This document shows positions 1 through 8,200 of a stretch of 64,000 nucleotides of DNA, piece after piece (within the stretch, counting starts at the first letter, position 1; each line of letters opens with the position of its first letter). This stretch comes from Sphaerisporangium album (GTDB lineage Bacteria; Actinomycetota; Actinomycetes; Streptosporangiales; Streptosporangiaceae). The position numbers and the translations under genes were made by a program. Under the pieces are notes generated by a model that made no database searches, was not told where the DNA came from, and was given only the letters and a program-made list of their open reading frames with translations. The stretch is from assembly GCF_003323745.1 (NCBI RefSeq), contig NZ_QOIL01000021.1, positions 62,001 to 126,000 on the forward strand. Reading direction: 5' to 3'.

Positions 1-18
1 AATGCTGATAATGGGCCA

Positions 19-354
19 TTGGCACGGGACGAGGCCGAGGAGTACGCGAGCTGGTTCAAGGCGCTGGCGGACGCCACGCGCCTTCAACTGGTGTCGCTGC
101 TGGCGCGACGCCGCGTGCCGATGACCGTGGGCGAGATCGTGACGGGGTCCGGGGTGGGTCAGTCGACGGTCTCCCACCATTTGAAGATCCTGGCGGAGGT
201 CGGTTTCGTCCTGGTCGAGCGACGCGGCACCGCGAGGTTCTACCGGATCAACGAGACGTGCGTGCGCTGCTTCCCCACCGCCGCGGACGTCGTGATGGGC
301 AACCCGGCCCCCGCCGCCCCGGCATGCGACCAAGGAGGCCGCCGTGGCCCATGA
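19..354 (+). CDS. ArsR-family metalloregulator (5' end may lie outside window)
   Basis: This is a small winged-helix repressor of the ArsR/SmtB family. The recognition helix region reads GVGQSTVSHHLKILAEVG, followed by a beta-wing (VERRGTARFYRI). A C-terminal CVRC pair near residue 84 could bind As(III). The first start in the window is TTG at 19, but the frame stays open to base 1, so the true start may be upstream. It overlaps the next gene by 11 bases, which implies co-transcription and an autoregulated arsenic operon. It differs from the second ArsR at 1577, which carries a CVC motif in the classical DNA-binding-helix position. Family assignment is firm; the effector is inferred from the neighbours. 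Confidence 0.85.
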   Translation: MARDEAEEYASWFKALADATRLQLVSLLARRRVPMTVGEIVTGSGVGQSTVSHHLKILAEVGFVLVERRGTARFYRINETCVRCFPTAADVVMGNPAPAAPACDQGGRRGP

Positions 355-1561
355 AGAGATCGTCGACCGCTATTCCAGGCTGGCCAGGACCGCGATGGCC
401 GGCGAAGCCGCCGATCGGGGATGCTTCGGAGCCGCCGTTTACGACGACACCGCGACGCTCCCCGAGGGCGCGGTGCAGGCAAGCCTCGGCTGCGGCAACC
501 CCGTCGCGGTCGCCGACCTGCGCGAGGGGGAGAGCGTGCTCGACCTCGGCTCCGGCGGAGGAATCGACGTGCTCCTGTCGGCGCGCCGCGTCGGACCGTG
601 CGGCCGGGCGTACGGCCTGGACGCCAGCACCGACATGCTGGAACTCGCCCGCCGCAACGCCGAGGAGGCGGGCGTGACCAACGTCGAGTTCCTGCACGGC
701 ACCATCGAACACGTGCCGCTGCCCGCGCGCTCGGTGCACGTCGTCATCTCCAACTGCGTCATCAACCTGTCCGATGACAAGGCCGCCACGCTGGCCGAGG
801 CGTTCCGGGTTCTGCGACCAGGCGGCAGGTTCGGCGTCAGCGACATCGTCACCGACGACGGCGACACCGGCACGGCCGAGGAACTGCGACGCCGGGCGGC
901 GACCGAGCGGCGCATCGGCTGCACCGCCGGATCACTGACCATCACTCGGTACCGCGACCTGCTGCTGGAGGCCGGCTTCGTGGGCGTCGGTGTCACCCTG
1001 ACCACCGACCACGGCGACGGCGTCCACTCGGCCATCGTCAAGGCCCGCAAACCGCCGATCGGCCCCGGCCTGGAGATCCGCCCGATGCGCGACACCGATG
1101 CCGAGCAGGTCCTGGAGGTGTACCAGTTGGGGCTGGACACCGGACAGGCGAGTTTCGAGACCACCGCGCCGAGCTGGGAGCGGTTCAGCGCCGGCAAGCT
1201 CCACAACCTCCGCTATGTCGTCTCCGACACGGAGACCGGCCAGGTCGTCGCCTGGGTGGCCGCCTCGCGGGTGTCCACCCGCCCCGTCTATGCGGGAGTG
1301 ATCGAGCACAGCGTCTACGTCCATCCCGGCTACCGCGCCTGCGGCATCGGCCGCGCCCTGCTGACCGCCTTCATCGAAGCGGGCGAGGACTCCGGGATCT
1401 GGACCGTCCAGTCGGGGATCTTCCCCGAGAACACCGCCAGCCTGGCCCTGCACGAGGCGGTCGGGTTCCGCGTCCTCGGCACTCGCGAACGCGTCGGGCG
1501 GCATCACGGCGTCTGGCGCGACGTCCTCATGATCGAACGACGCAGCACCACCGTCGGGTGA
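344..1561 (+). CDS. ArsM-ArsN fusion: As(III) S-adenosylmethionine methyltransferase joined to a GNAT acetyltransferase
   Basis: This is a two-domain protein of 405 residues. Residues 1 to about 235 are an ArsM-like methyltransferase: the SAM motif is VLDLGSGGGIDVLL, and cysteines sit in the ArsM contexts SLGCGNP, ISNCVINL and RRIGCTAG, matching the three-cysteine As(III) site of the family. Residues 245 to 400 are a GNAT domain (EIRPMRDTDAEQV at the start, VHPGYRACGIGRALL as acetyl-CoA loop) of the phosphinothricin/arsinothricin acetyltransferase type (ArsN). The GTG start at 344 has AAGGAGG six to twelve bases upstream and overlaps arsR. The known roles would be methylation of As(III) and N-acetylation of arsinothricin-like amino acids. 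Fusion of both into one chain is seen directly; the acetyl acceptor is inferred. Confidence 0.87.
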   Translation: MAHEEIVDRYSRLARTAMAGEAADRGCFGAAVYDDTATLPEGAVQASLGCGNPVAVADLREGESVLDLGSGGGIDVLLSARRVGPCGRAYGLDASTDMLELARRNAEEAGVTNVEFLHGTIEHVPLPARSVHVVISNCVINLSDDKAATLAEAFRVLRPGGRFGVSDIVTDDGDTGTAEELRRRAATERRIGCTAGSLTITRYRDLLLEAGFVGVGVTLTTDHGDGVHSAIVKARKPPIGPGLEIRPMRDTDAEQVLEVYQLGLDTGQASFETTAPSWERFSAGKLHNLRYVVSDTETGQVVAWVAASRVSTRPVYAGVIEHSVYVHPGYRACGIGRALLTAFIEAGEDSGIWTVQSGIFPENTASLALHEAVGFRVLGTRERVGRHHGVWRDVLMIERRSTTVG

Positions 1562-1576
1562 CCGTAGGGGGTGTGC

Positions 1577-1942
1577 TCAGGCGGTGACGGCCTGCGCCTC
1601 GGGCGCCGGCTCGCCCAGCGGGCTGAACAGCGCGCCGAGCCGGGCCACCGTCTCCGGGACGATCCAGTAGTAGATCCACGTGCCACGCCGCTCGCCGTTG
1701 ATGAGCCCGGCCGTGCGCAATACCTTGAGATGGTGAGAGATGGTGGGCCCGGTCAGATCGAAGGCGCCGGTCAGATCGCAGACACACGCCTCTCCACCCG
1801 GATGCGCGCCGATCATCGACAGCAGCCGCAACCGCACCGGGTCGGCGACCGCCTTCAGCAAGGTCGCCAGCTCGGCCGCGTCACTCTCGGAGAGGGCCTC
1901 GCGCGCGATGGGCACGCAACACGCGGAGCTGGTGACGGCCAT
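1577..1942 (-). CDS. arsR: ArsR-family As(III)-responsive repressor
   Basis: This is a 121-residue ArsR/SmtB winged helix. The motif EACVCDLTGAFDLTGPTISHH holds the classical ELCVCDL-type cysteine pair at the start of the DNA-binding helix. An N-terminal SSACC adds further thiols, as in actinobacterial ArsR with N-terminal ligands. The ATG at 1942 follows closely after an operator-like palindrome at 1958-1973. It converges on arsM (16 bases between stops) and lies just downstream of the broken aquaporin and arsC, all on the minus strand. It probably represses itself and, through identical sites at 3926 and 3989, the arsI gene. Confidence in the family is high. Confidence 0.93.
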   Translation of the reverse strand: MAVTSSACCVPIAREALSESDAAELATLLKAVADPVRLRLLSMIGAHPGGEACVCDLTGAFDLTGPTISHHLKVLRTAGLINGERRGTWIYYWIVPETVARLGALFSPLGEPAPEAQAVTA

Positions 1943-1957
1943 CCGGCGACTCCTTAC

Positions 1958-1973
1958 TTAGACCTCGATCTAA
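1958..1973. promoter_or_regulatory. ArsR operator candidate TTAGA-N6-TCTAA
   Basis: The sequence TTAGACCTCGATCTAA is a palindrome with five-base arms and a six-base spacer, immediately upstream of the arsR start at 1942. The same arm-and-spacer pattern recurs at 3926-3941 and 3989-4004. Recurrence at three sites in one arsenic cluster supports recognition by one ArsR dimer. Confidence 0.75.
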
Positions 1974-2021
1974 ATTATAAGTGACGGACGCCGTAGGTCC
2001 TGCTGGACGACGCGCGCAGCA

Positions 2022-2241
2022 TCACCAGGCGGCCGCAGTCGGGGTGCTGGGAGTGACCGTCTGGGCTGTGGGGGCGTCGGTGCTGTGGTCGCGGCGGGGG
2101 TAGAGCACGGCGATGACCGCCACGGCCGGCGTCGCGCCAGTGAACTGGGCGGCGATGACCGGAGCCGACGGCCGCGACCAGCAGCGCCGCGGTGCCCAGG
2201 GACCCGGCGAAGACGCGGCGGCCCAGCCCCTCATCGTTGAC
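2022..2241 (-). pseudogene. Collapsed aquaporin (MIP family) gene with internal deletion
   Basis: On the minus strand a start-like peptide NDEGLGRRVFAGSLGTAALL (from about 2240) resembles the N-terminus of the small aquaporins commonly encoded between arsR and arsC in actinobacteria. After about 28 codons it loses similarity. The adjacent frame then continues with IAAQFTGATPAVAVIAVLYP, which resembles the last transmembrane helix and tail of the same family. The roughly 200 residues between, including both NPA motifs, are missing, so no channel can be made. The ATG at 2234 overlaps the arsC stop (ATGA), so the intact gene would have been translationally coupled. A short 70-codon ORF remains open but mixes out-of-frame and in-frame parts. 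Confidence 0.6.
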
Positions 2242-2896
2242 CCCGCACCGGTACACCGAGTTGCTCCAACAGGGTTCGGACGCGGCTTTCGATCTCATCC
2301 CGGATCTCGCGCACCGCCTCCACGGTCTTGCCCGCGGGGTCGGTCAGTTCCCAGTCCTCATACCGCTTGCCGGGGAAGATGGGGCAGGCGTCCCCGCAGC
2401 CCATGGTGATGATGACGTCGGCGGCCTGGGCGATCTCGGTGGTCCAGGGCTTGGGGTATTCGCCGGTGATGTCGATGCCGACCTCGGCCATGGCGGCCAC
2501 GGCGGCGGGGTTGATGCGCTCGCCCGGCTCAGACCCGCCTGACCAGGCGATCGCGCGATCCTCGGCCAGGTGCTGGAAGTAGCCCAGGGCCATTTGCGAG
2601 CGTCCGGCGTTGTGTACGCACAGGAACAGCACCGTCGGGGTGCCGGTGTCGTGTTTGCCCTCGACCCGGGCCAGAGCGCGCAGCCGCTGGCGGGCGAAGC
2701 GTTCGGCCAGCAGCGGCAGAAATCCGGAGACCGTGGCGCGGCCGGCGAACTGGTCGTAGCTCGTGCGCAGGAAGCGTTCGATGGTCTCTGGGGAGAAGGT
2801 GCCGGAGAACTCGGCGGAGAGATTGGCGGCGGCGGTGTACAGGGCGTGCCGCTGATCGAGGCTCAAGTCGTTATGAGAGGCCAGGGGGTGGGTCAT
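2231..2896 (-). CDS. arsC: Arsenate reductase ArsC (LMW-phosphatase fold) with N-terminal helical domain
   Basis: This is a 221-residue cytoplasmic enzyme that reduces arsenate to arsenite. From about residue 88 it has the low-molecular-weight phosphatase fold: P-loop CVHNAGRS (CX5R) after VLFLCV, and the general-acid region WELTDPAGK. Further cysteines in GCGDACPIF are candidate resolving thiols. Residues 1 to 80 form a helical extension (three-helix-bundle type) found on many actinobacterial ArsC proteins, some of which use mycothiol. The stop of the upstream ArsR-ArsC fusion overlaps this ATG by four bases, so the two are translationally coupled. Confidence 0.93.
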   Translation of the reverse strand: MTHPLASHNDLSLDQRHALYTAAANLSAEFSGTFSPETIERFLRTSYDQFAGRATVSGFLPLLAERFARQRLRALARVEGKHDTGTPTVLFLCVHNAGRSQMALGYFQHLAEDRAIAWSGGSEPGERINPAAVAAMAEVGIDITGEYPKPWTTEIAQAADVIITMGCGDACPIFPGKRYEDWELTDPAGKTVEAVREIRDEIESRVRTLLEQLGVPVRGQR

Positions 2897-3618
2897 CGCT
2901 TTCCTTCCTCGGGTGGCCTCGCGGCCGAGTCGGTGTCATCGGGCGGATCGGCGGGTGTTAGCGCGGTGGTGAGCCGGCCGATCCGGGCGTGCAGGTCGGC
3001 GAAGGCCTCTTCGAACGCCTGATCGCTGCCGACGGCGACCGGGTCGGGCACCGACCAGTGCAGGTGCGGGCGATGTTCCAGCTGCTCGTAGGCGTTGTCG
3101 CAGACCGCCACGAGGAAGTCGCCGGGTTCGAGTGTTTGGTCCAGGTGTGCGGTGGCGCGCGGGTCCAGGCGCAATCCATGGCGACGGGCGGTGGCCAGAG
3201 CTCCGGGGTGTACCCGGGAGGCGGGTGCGGTCCCGGCCGATGCCGCGGGTACCGCGCTGGCCTGCTGCCACAGCGCGGCGGCGAGTTGGGAGCGGGCGGA
3301 GTTATGCGTGCAGACGAACAGCACCCGCGGCGCCGCCACGGAGACCGCCGCCGGGCCGAGGCCGGCCAGCGCCTGCGGGCGAAGCCGGACATAGCTGCGG
3401 CGTCGGTCGGCCTCAGATCGGGATCGTTCCACTACGCCGGCCTCCTGCAGTACGCGCAGGTGATGGGCCAGCAGGCTGGTGGACAGACCCGTCTGCTCGC
3501 CGAGCTCGCCCGGGGATCGATCGCCCAGCAGCAGTGCATCGGTCATGGCCAGCCTGACGGGCTCGGCCAACGCCGCATGCACGGCGGCACGTCTCTCGAT
3601 GCTCATTAGCTCAATCAT
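2893..3618 (-). CDS. ArsR-ArsC fusion: winged-helix repressor joined to LMW-phosphatase arsenate reductase
   Basis: Residues 1 to about 90 are an ArsR-type winged helix (LSTSLLAHHLRVLQEAGVVE) and residues 97 to about 220 an LMW-phosphatase/arsenate reductase domain with P-loop CTHNSARS and acid loop VPDPVAVGS. The DNA-binding half contains no cysteine, so it cannot use the usual ArsR thiol site. Any sensing must come through the enzymatic half or from a partner. Two starts are possible: ATG at 3618 or ATG at 3606. The second fits better because the left arm of an inverted repeat (3606-3614) covers the region between them. It heads a coupled pair with arsC on the minus strand. The acidic C-terminal tail (about 20 residues) is probably disordered. 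Confidence 0.88.
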   Translation of the reverse strand: MIELMSIERRAAVHAALAEPVRLAMTDALLLGDRSPGELGEQTGLSTSLLAHHLRVLQEAGVVERSRSEADRRRSYVRLRPQALAGLGPAAVSVAAPRVLFVCTHNSARSQLAAALWQQASAVPAASAGTAPASRVHPGALATARRHGLRLDPRATAHLDQTLEPGDFLVAVCDNAYEQLEHRPHLHWSVPDPVAVGSDQAFEEAFADLHARIGRLTTALTPADPPDDTDSAARPPEEGKR

Positions 3619-3644
3619 AATTACCTTAATCTTTGTTGAGCTAA
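3606..3644. promoter_or_regulatory. Perfect 9-bp inverted repeat over the ArsR-ArsC start
   Basis: TTAGCTCAA at 3606-3614 and TTGAGCTAA at 3636-3644 are exact reverse complements separated by 21 AT-rich bases. The left arm overlaps the alternative start codons of the ArsR-ArsC gene. The arms differ from the TTAGA-N6-TCTAA sites, so this is likely the operator of a different ArsR, plausibly the fusion protein itself. The stretch 3645-3925 to its right holds no gene I can support. Confidence 0.6.
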
Positions 3645-3925
3645 TGGCCGATCGTCAAGCACTGCCCCGTGAGCGCCTTGGTGGGAGAACGGGCGTGCTC
3701 GGGTGGTGCGCCAGGCTCTCCTCGTGGCGGGCGGTCTGCGACGGCGGTTCGGTTCTGCCTGGTAGGCGACCATCTTGAACGTCGGTGCAACGATCTCGAC
3801 GCCGACCGATCATGGTCACCTTCACCGGTCGTGACGGCACGGAGATCTGCAAGGTCCTGCATCGGCGGGCAGCCAAACGGTGCGGCGCTCCCCGTCGCGC
3901 ACCAGGAAGCCCGGCGATGGCCTGT

Positions 3926-3941
3926 TTAGATATGAGTCTAA
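3926..3941. promoter_or_regulatory. ArsR operator candidate, second copy
   Basis: TTAGATATGAGTCTAA repeats the TTAGA-N6-TCTAA architecture seen before arsR, here 120 bases upstream of the arsI start on the plus strand. It pairs with a stronger copy at 3989-4004. Confidence 0.65.
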
Positions 3942-3980
3942 TTTGACAGGCACCTAGATAGGGCTCCACACTGATGCCAT

Positions 3981-4012
3981 CACATTGATTAGAACCTCAT
4001 CTAATCAATGTG
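3981..4012. promoter_or_regulatory. 32-bp near-ideal ArsR operator palindrome upstream of arsI
   Basis: CACATTGATTAGA at 3981-3993 and TCTAATCAATGTG at 4000-4012 are exact 13-base reverse complements around a six-base spacer. Its core, 3989-4004, is the third TTAGA-N6-TCTAA site. It lies 50 bases before the arsI ATG, consistent with repression of arsI by the ArsR at 1577. Confidence 0.75.
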
Positions 4013-4061
4013 AGGTTGAGGCGCTGGCGCCGAGGCCCACATCCGATCAAGGAGGAGCCAC

Positions 4062-4550
4062 ATGTCACGTGTACAGCTCGCCCTGCGGGTCTCTGACCTG
4101 GAAGGCTCGATCGAGTTCTACTCCAAACTGTTCGGCGCCGAGCCGGTCAAGCGGCGCCCGGGGTACGCCAACTTCGCCATCGCCGAGCCCCCGCTCAAGC
4201 TCGTCCTGCTCGAAGGCGAGCCCGGCCAGGAGACCCGCATGGATCACCTCGGCGTCGAGGTCGAGGAAACCGAGCAGGTCACCGCCGCCACCCAGCGCCT
4301 GAAGGATGCCGGGCTGGCCACCTTCGAGGAGAACGACACCTCCTGCTGCTACGCCCTGCAGGACAAGGTGTGGGTCACCGGCCCCGGGGCCGAACCGTGG
4401 GAGGTGTACGTGGTCAAGGGCGACGCCGACGTCCTCGACAAGAACGACGCCTCCACCGACGCCCCGTGCGTCTGTGGCCCTGACACCGTCACAACCACCA
4501 CCCAGGGCCGGCCGTCCACCGCCGGCACGGCGAGCACCTGCTGCAGCTGA
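4062..4550 (+). CDS. arsI: ArsI-type organoarsenical C-As lyase (VOC/glyoxalase fold)
   Basis: This is a 162-residue VOC-fold dioxygenase. Gln5, His62 and Glu114 fall where the Fe(II)-binding Q-H-E triad of ArsI lies. The vicinal cysteine pair Cys95-Cys96 (NDTSCCYALQ) that binds trivalent methylarsenite is present. The C-terminal tail has extra cysteines (CVC and CC), also common in CadI/ArsI proteins. The expected reaction is oxidative cleavage of the carbon-arsenic bond of MAs(III), giving As(III). CAAGGAGGAG lies just before the ATG. Co-occurrence with ArsM, which does the opposite methylation, and with ArsR sites upstream supports ArsI over a generic cadmium-induced CadI. Confidence 0.85.
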   Translation: MSRVQLALRVSDLEGSIEFYSKLFGAEPVKRRPGYANFAIAEPPLKLVLLEGEPGQETRMDHLGVEVEETEQVTAATQRLKDAGLATFEENDTSCCYALQDKVWVTGPGAEPWEVYVVKGDADVLDKNDASTDAPCVCGPDTVTTTTQGRPSTAGTASTCCS

Positions 4551-4580
4551 GCCATGCTCGGTGCGGGGCGCCGGGCCAAC

Positions 4581-4658
4581 CCCATGCCCCACACATCCAT
4601 TGGGAACGTGGTGATCAGCCCGCCCTACTTCGGATTGCGCGACTACAGGTCGTCGGTC
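4581..4658 (+). pseudogene. Fragment with DNA methyltransferase motif IV
   Basis: A short in-frame stretch encodes GNVVISPPYFGLRDYRSS, which matches the catalytic motif IV context (S/D-PPY-FGLRDY) of phage and restriction-type N4/N6 DNA methylases. No SAM motif or other part of the enzyme is found around it. It reads as a remnant of a transferred methylase gene left after arsI. Confidence 0.4.
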
Positions 4659-5228
4659 AGCAAGGCAGGAGCCAATGGCGCGCCGTGTGATGCCTTGCGG
4701 AGAACATCCCGCGTCCGGGGGGAGCACACGAGGGTGAACCGCGCGGTGTCGCTCAGATTGTCCGTCGGCACCCCCCGCCCGCCGGAGCCCAGGCGCTGGC
4801 CAGCGGGTGGCACGCGGTCACGGCAGCCGCCCCCCTCGCGCTCGGCGGCGGCGCGCTCGCGCACGAGGCACCCGCACCATGACGACCCAACCTGTGGAGC
4901 GCGTGTGGGACCTCGACCATCACCACCGCAACACCATGCGCGACCTGACCGGCGCCGTCTCGGTGACCGCCACGGAGCGGGGCCGCTGCTGTGCTCGGTG
5001 CGCATCGTACGGACCATCAACGACTCGCGGATCGCGCAGGACCTCGAATTGCCGGTGGGAAGCCGCCGGCTGGCGGTGCGCAGCGACATCGACCGGCAGG
5101 AACGCGACGCGATGCTCAAGGCGGCCTGGCCGCAGGACGTACACGCCGAGCACGAGGGCGCGGAGATCCAGTTCGGGCACGTACGCCGGCCCACGCATGC
5201 GGACGACCTCGCGTCGAATCGGGGCAGC
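4659..5228. other. Region without a recognisable gene
   Basis: Several frames are open here because of high GC, but none has a convincing start, ribosome site or family motif. A plus-frame peptide from about 5000 (RIVRTINDSRIAQDLELPVG and following) looks like real former coding sequence, but I cannot name it. Confidence 0.4.
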
Positions 5229-5258
5229 TTGGACAGTCTTCCGGCGTCTCCGTAGGAT
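5229..5258 (+). promoter_or_regulatory. Promoter of the BTAD regulator, probably leaderless
   Basis: TTGGAC at 5229-5234 and TAGGAT at 5253-5258 are separated by 18 bases. The expected transcription start falls at or next to the GTG at 5265, and no Shine-Dalgarno precedes that GTG. This suggests a leaderless transcript, common in actinobacteria. Confidence 0.5.
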
Positions 5259-5264
5259 GCCCCC

Positions 5265-8200
5265 GTGCGGTTGAACGTCCTCGGGCCTTTGGAACTCATT
5301 GCGGACGGGCAGCCGGTACCGATCGGCCCTCCCAAGCAGCGGGCGTTGCTGGCGATGCTGGCGATGCACGCCGGCCGGGTGCTCCCCGCCGACGTCCTGG
5401 CCGACCGGCTGTGGGGCGGCAACCCGCCCGTCAGCGCGCAGGGCAGCCTGCAGGTCTACATCTCCAACCTCCGCAGGCTGCTGGAGCGCGATCGGCACCG
5501 GCGCGCGGCGGCGACGGTCATCGTCACCGTGGGCGACGGGTACGGGCTGATGACGGAGCGGCTCGACCTCGACACGAGGGAGTTCGCGGCGCTCGTCTCC
5601 ACCGGGACCAGCAGGCTCGACCAGGGCCGCCATGACGAGGCGGCGGCGGCCTTCGTATCGGCACTCGACCTGTGGAGGGGCGAGCCGTACATCGACGTGC
5701 GGTCCGAGAGCTGGGCGAAGCCGGAGACGGCGCGGCTGGAGCAGGTGCGGCTGGACGCCGTGGAGGCGCTGGCCAGGGCGCTGCTCGAACTGGGCCGCCA
5801 CACGGATGTCGTCGCGCGGCTGGAGCCGTTCGTGCACGAACACCCGCTGCGCGAGCGGGCGTGGGAGCTGCTGGTGCTGGCCCACTACCGGGCGGGGAGG
5901 CAGGCCGCCGCGCTGGGGTGCCTGCGCACGGTGCGCGAGGTGCTCGCCGACGAGCTCGGCATCGACCCGGGGCCGCGGCTGCGCGAGCTGGAGACCGCCG
6001 TGCTCCGCCAGGACGCCACACTGATCCCGCCGGCGCGGGCCGCCGCCGCCCGTCCGGGGCCCGGCGAACCGCCGGACGACACGCCTTTCGTCGGTCGCGC
6101 GGACGCCCTCGAGTTCCTGTCCGAGGCCGTGAGAGCGGCGTCGGCCGCCGGGCAGGTGGTCCTGGTGGACGGCGAGCCGGGCGTCGGGAAGACGAGCCTG
6201 CTCAGGAGGTTCCGCTCGGCGGCCGGGGTGCCGGTGGCCTGGGGGGCGAGTCCCGACCACGAGACCGCGCCGGCGCTGTGGCCGTGGGAGCAGGTGCTGC
6301 GGGAGCTGGCCGCCGCCTCGTCGGTGACCGCGCTGCCCGAGGGGATCCGTGACTTCCTCGCGGGCGGGCTGGAGGCGATCCCGGCCCACGACGCGCAGGG
6401 AGCCAGGCTTCGTTTCTTCGAGGCGGTCGTGACGTTCCTGGCGGTCGTTCGCCCCGTGGTGGTCGTCCTGGAGGACATCCACGCGGCCGACGACGCGACG
6501 TTGCGGCTGCTCGTTCATGTGGCGTCGGCCGCGCCCCCGGGGCTGCTGCTCGTGGCCAGCTTCAGACGGCACGAGGTATCCGGGCTCAGCGCCACCCTGT
6601 CGGCGCTGTCCCGGTTCGGCGCTCGGCGGCTGGGGCTGGAGGGGCTCGCGACGGAGGAGGTCCGCACGCTCGTGCGGACCGTGTCCGGCCACGACCCTGG
6701 TAGTGAGAGGGCCGAACGGCTCCGCGGCCGCACCGAGGGCAACCCGTTCTTCCTGACGGAGCTCGCCCGTGCGGGTGAGGAGCTGCCGCAGGGCGTGCTG
6801 CACGTCGTGCTGCACCGGGTGGAGAGGCTCGGCGAGGAGACCGCCGGGGTGCTGGAGCTGGCCGCCGTCGCCGGGAGCGAGTTCGAGGCCCGCGTTCTGG
6901 CGGAGGTGGCCCACCGCGAGGTCGGGGACCTGCTGCCGTCGCTGGAGGTGGCGCTGGAAGCGGGCCTGATCCGGGAGTCGGCGGACATACTCGGCGGGTA
7001 CGGGTTCGCGCACGCGCTGGTGATCGACGCCTTGCTGTCCCGTCGCTCCCGCCTGTGGCGGGCCAGGGTGCACGAGCAGATCGCGGGCGTGCTCACCCGC
7101 ATCCACGGACGGCAGGAGAGCCGGCTCGGCGACATCGGGAGGCATTGGCTGGCGGCGGCGGATCTGGGCCCGGAACCGGCCCGGATGGCGATGGACTACG
7201 CCGCGCGGGCCGCGCGGGCGGCGCTGCGCCGCCATTCCCCTGACGACGCCATCCTGTCCTGGCAGGAGGCCCTGGCCGTGTCCGATGTGGCCCGAGCCGA
7301 GGCCGCCGAGCGGTTCGAGCTGGCGGTCGGTCTGGCGGAAAGCTGCTACGCGGCCGGGCGGTTCGACGAGGGCTACGACGCGGTCGAGCAGGCACTGACG
7401 CTGGCGGGCGCCGACCTGCAGAAGGCGGTCATGGCCGCGGACATCGCGATGGCGCACGGCATCTGGGTCCCGTTCCGCTACGGCCTCGACCCGGTCGCCC
7501 TGCGGGAGTCGATGGACCGTGCCGTCCGCGAGCTGCCCCCGGCCGCTCCCGCCTGGGCGACGGCGCAGGCCGTACGGGCCGTCGTGCTCGCCCAGAACGG
7601 ACGCGAGGACGTCGACGGGGTGTCGGCGCAGGCCGTGGCGGCGGCCGAGCGCCTGGACGACCCTGACCTGCTGCGGCGCGTGCTCCACCTGCGGCTGATC
7701 GCCCTGCGCGGGCAGGACTTCATGGAGCAGCGGACCGGGACCGTGAGGCGCCTGCTGGCGGAGCCCGGGCTGTCGTCCCAGCTCCGGGTGATCGCTCAGC
7801 TCCACGCCGCCGCCGATCTGACCGATCGCGGGGAGGTGGCGGACGCTCGTGCGCTGCTGGCGGAGACGGACGCGCTGCTCGGCAGGCTGCACAACCCCAC
7901 GCTGGCGCTGCAGGCGGCGGTCACGCACGTGGGGCTCGACCTTTTCCAGAACGTGCCCGACGCGTTCCGCCACTACGAGCCCGTCAAGGCGCTGCTGTCC
8001 TTCGGCGACCGCGGCTATTTCGAGGCGGCCATGCTCGCCCAGCGGTTCGAGGTGCTCTTCGAAGAGGACGGGCTCGCCGGGGAGACCGAGCGGCTGGAGG
8101 AGCTCTGGCACCGCACCGGGATGGCCGGGCTCCGCTACATCCTGGCGTACGCGCTGGCCGGCCTGGGTGAGCGCGACCGCGCCCGGAGGATCCTGCGCGA

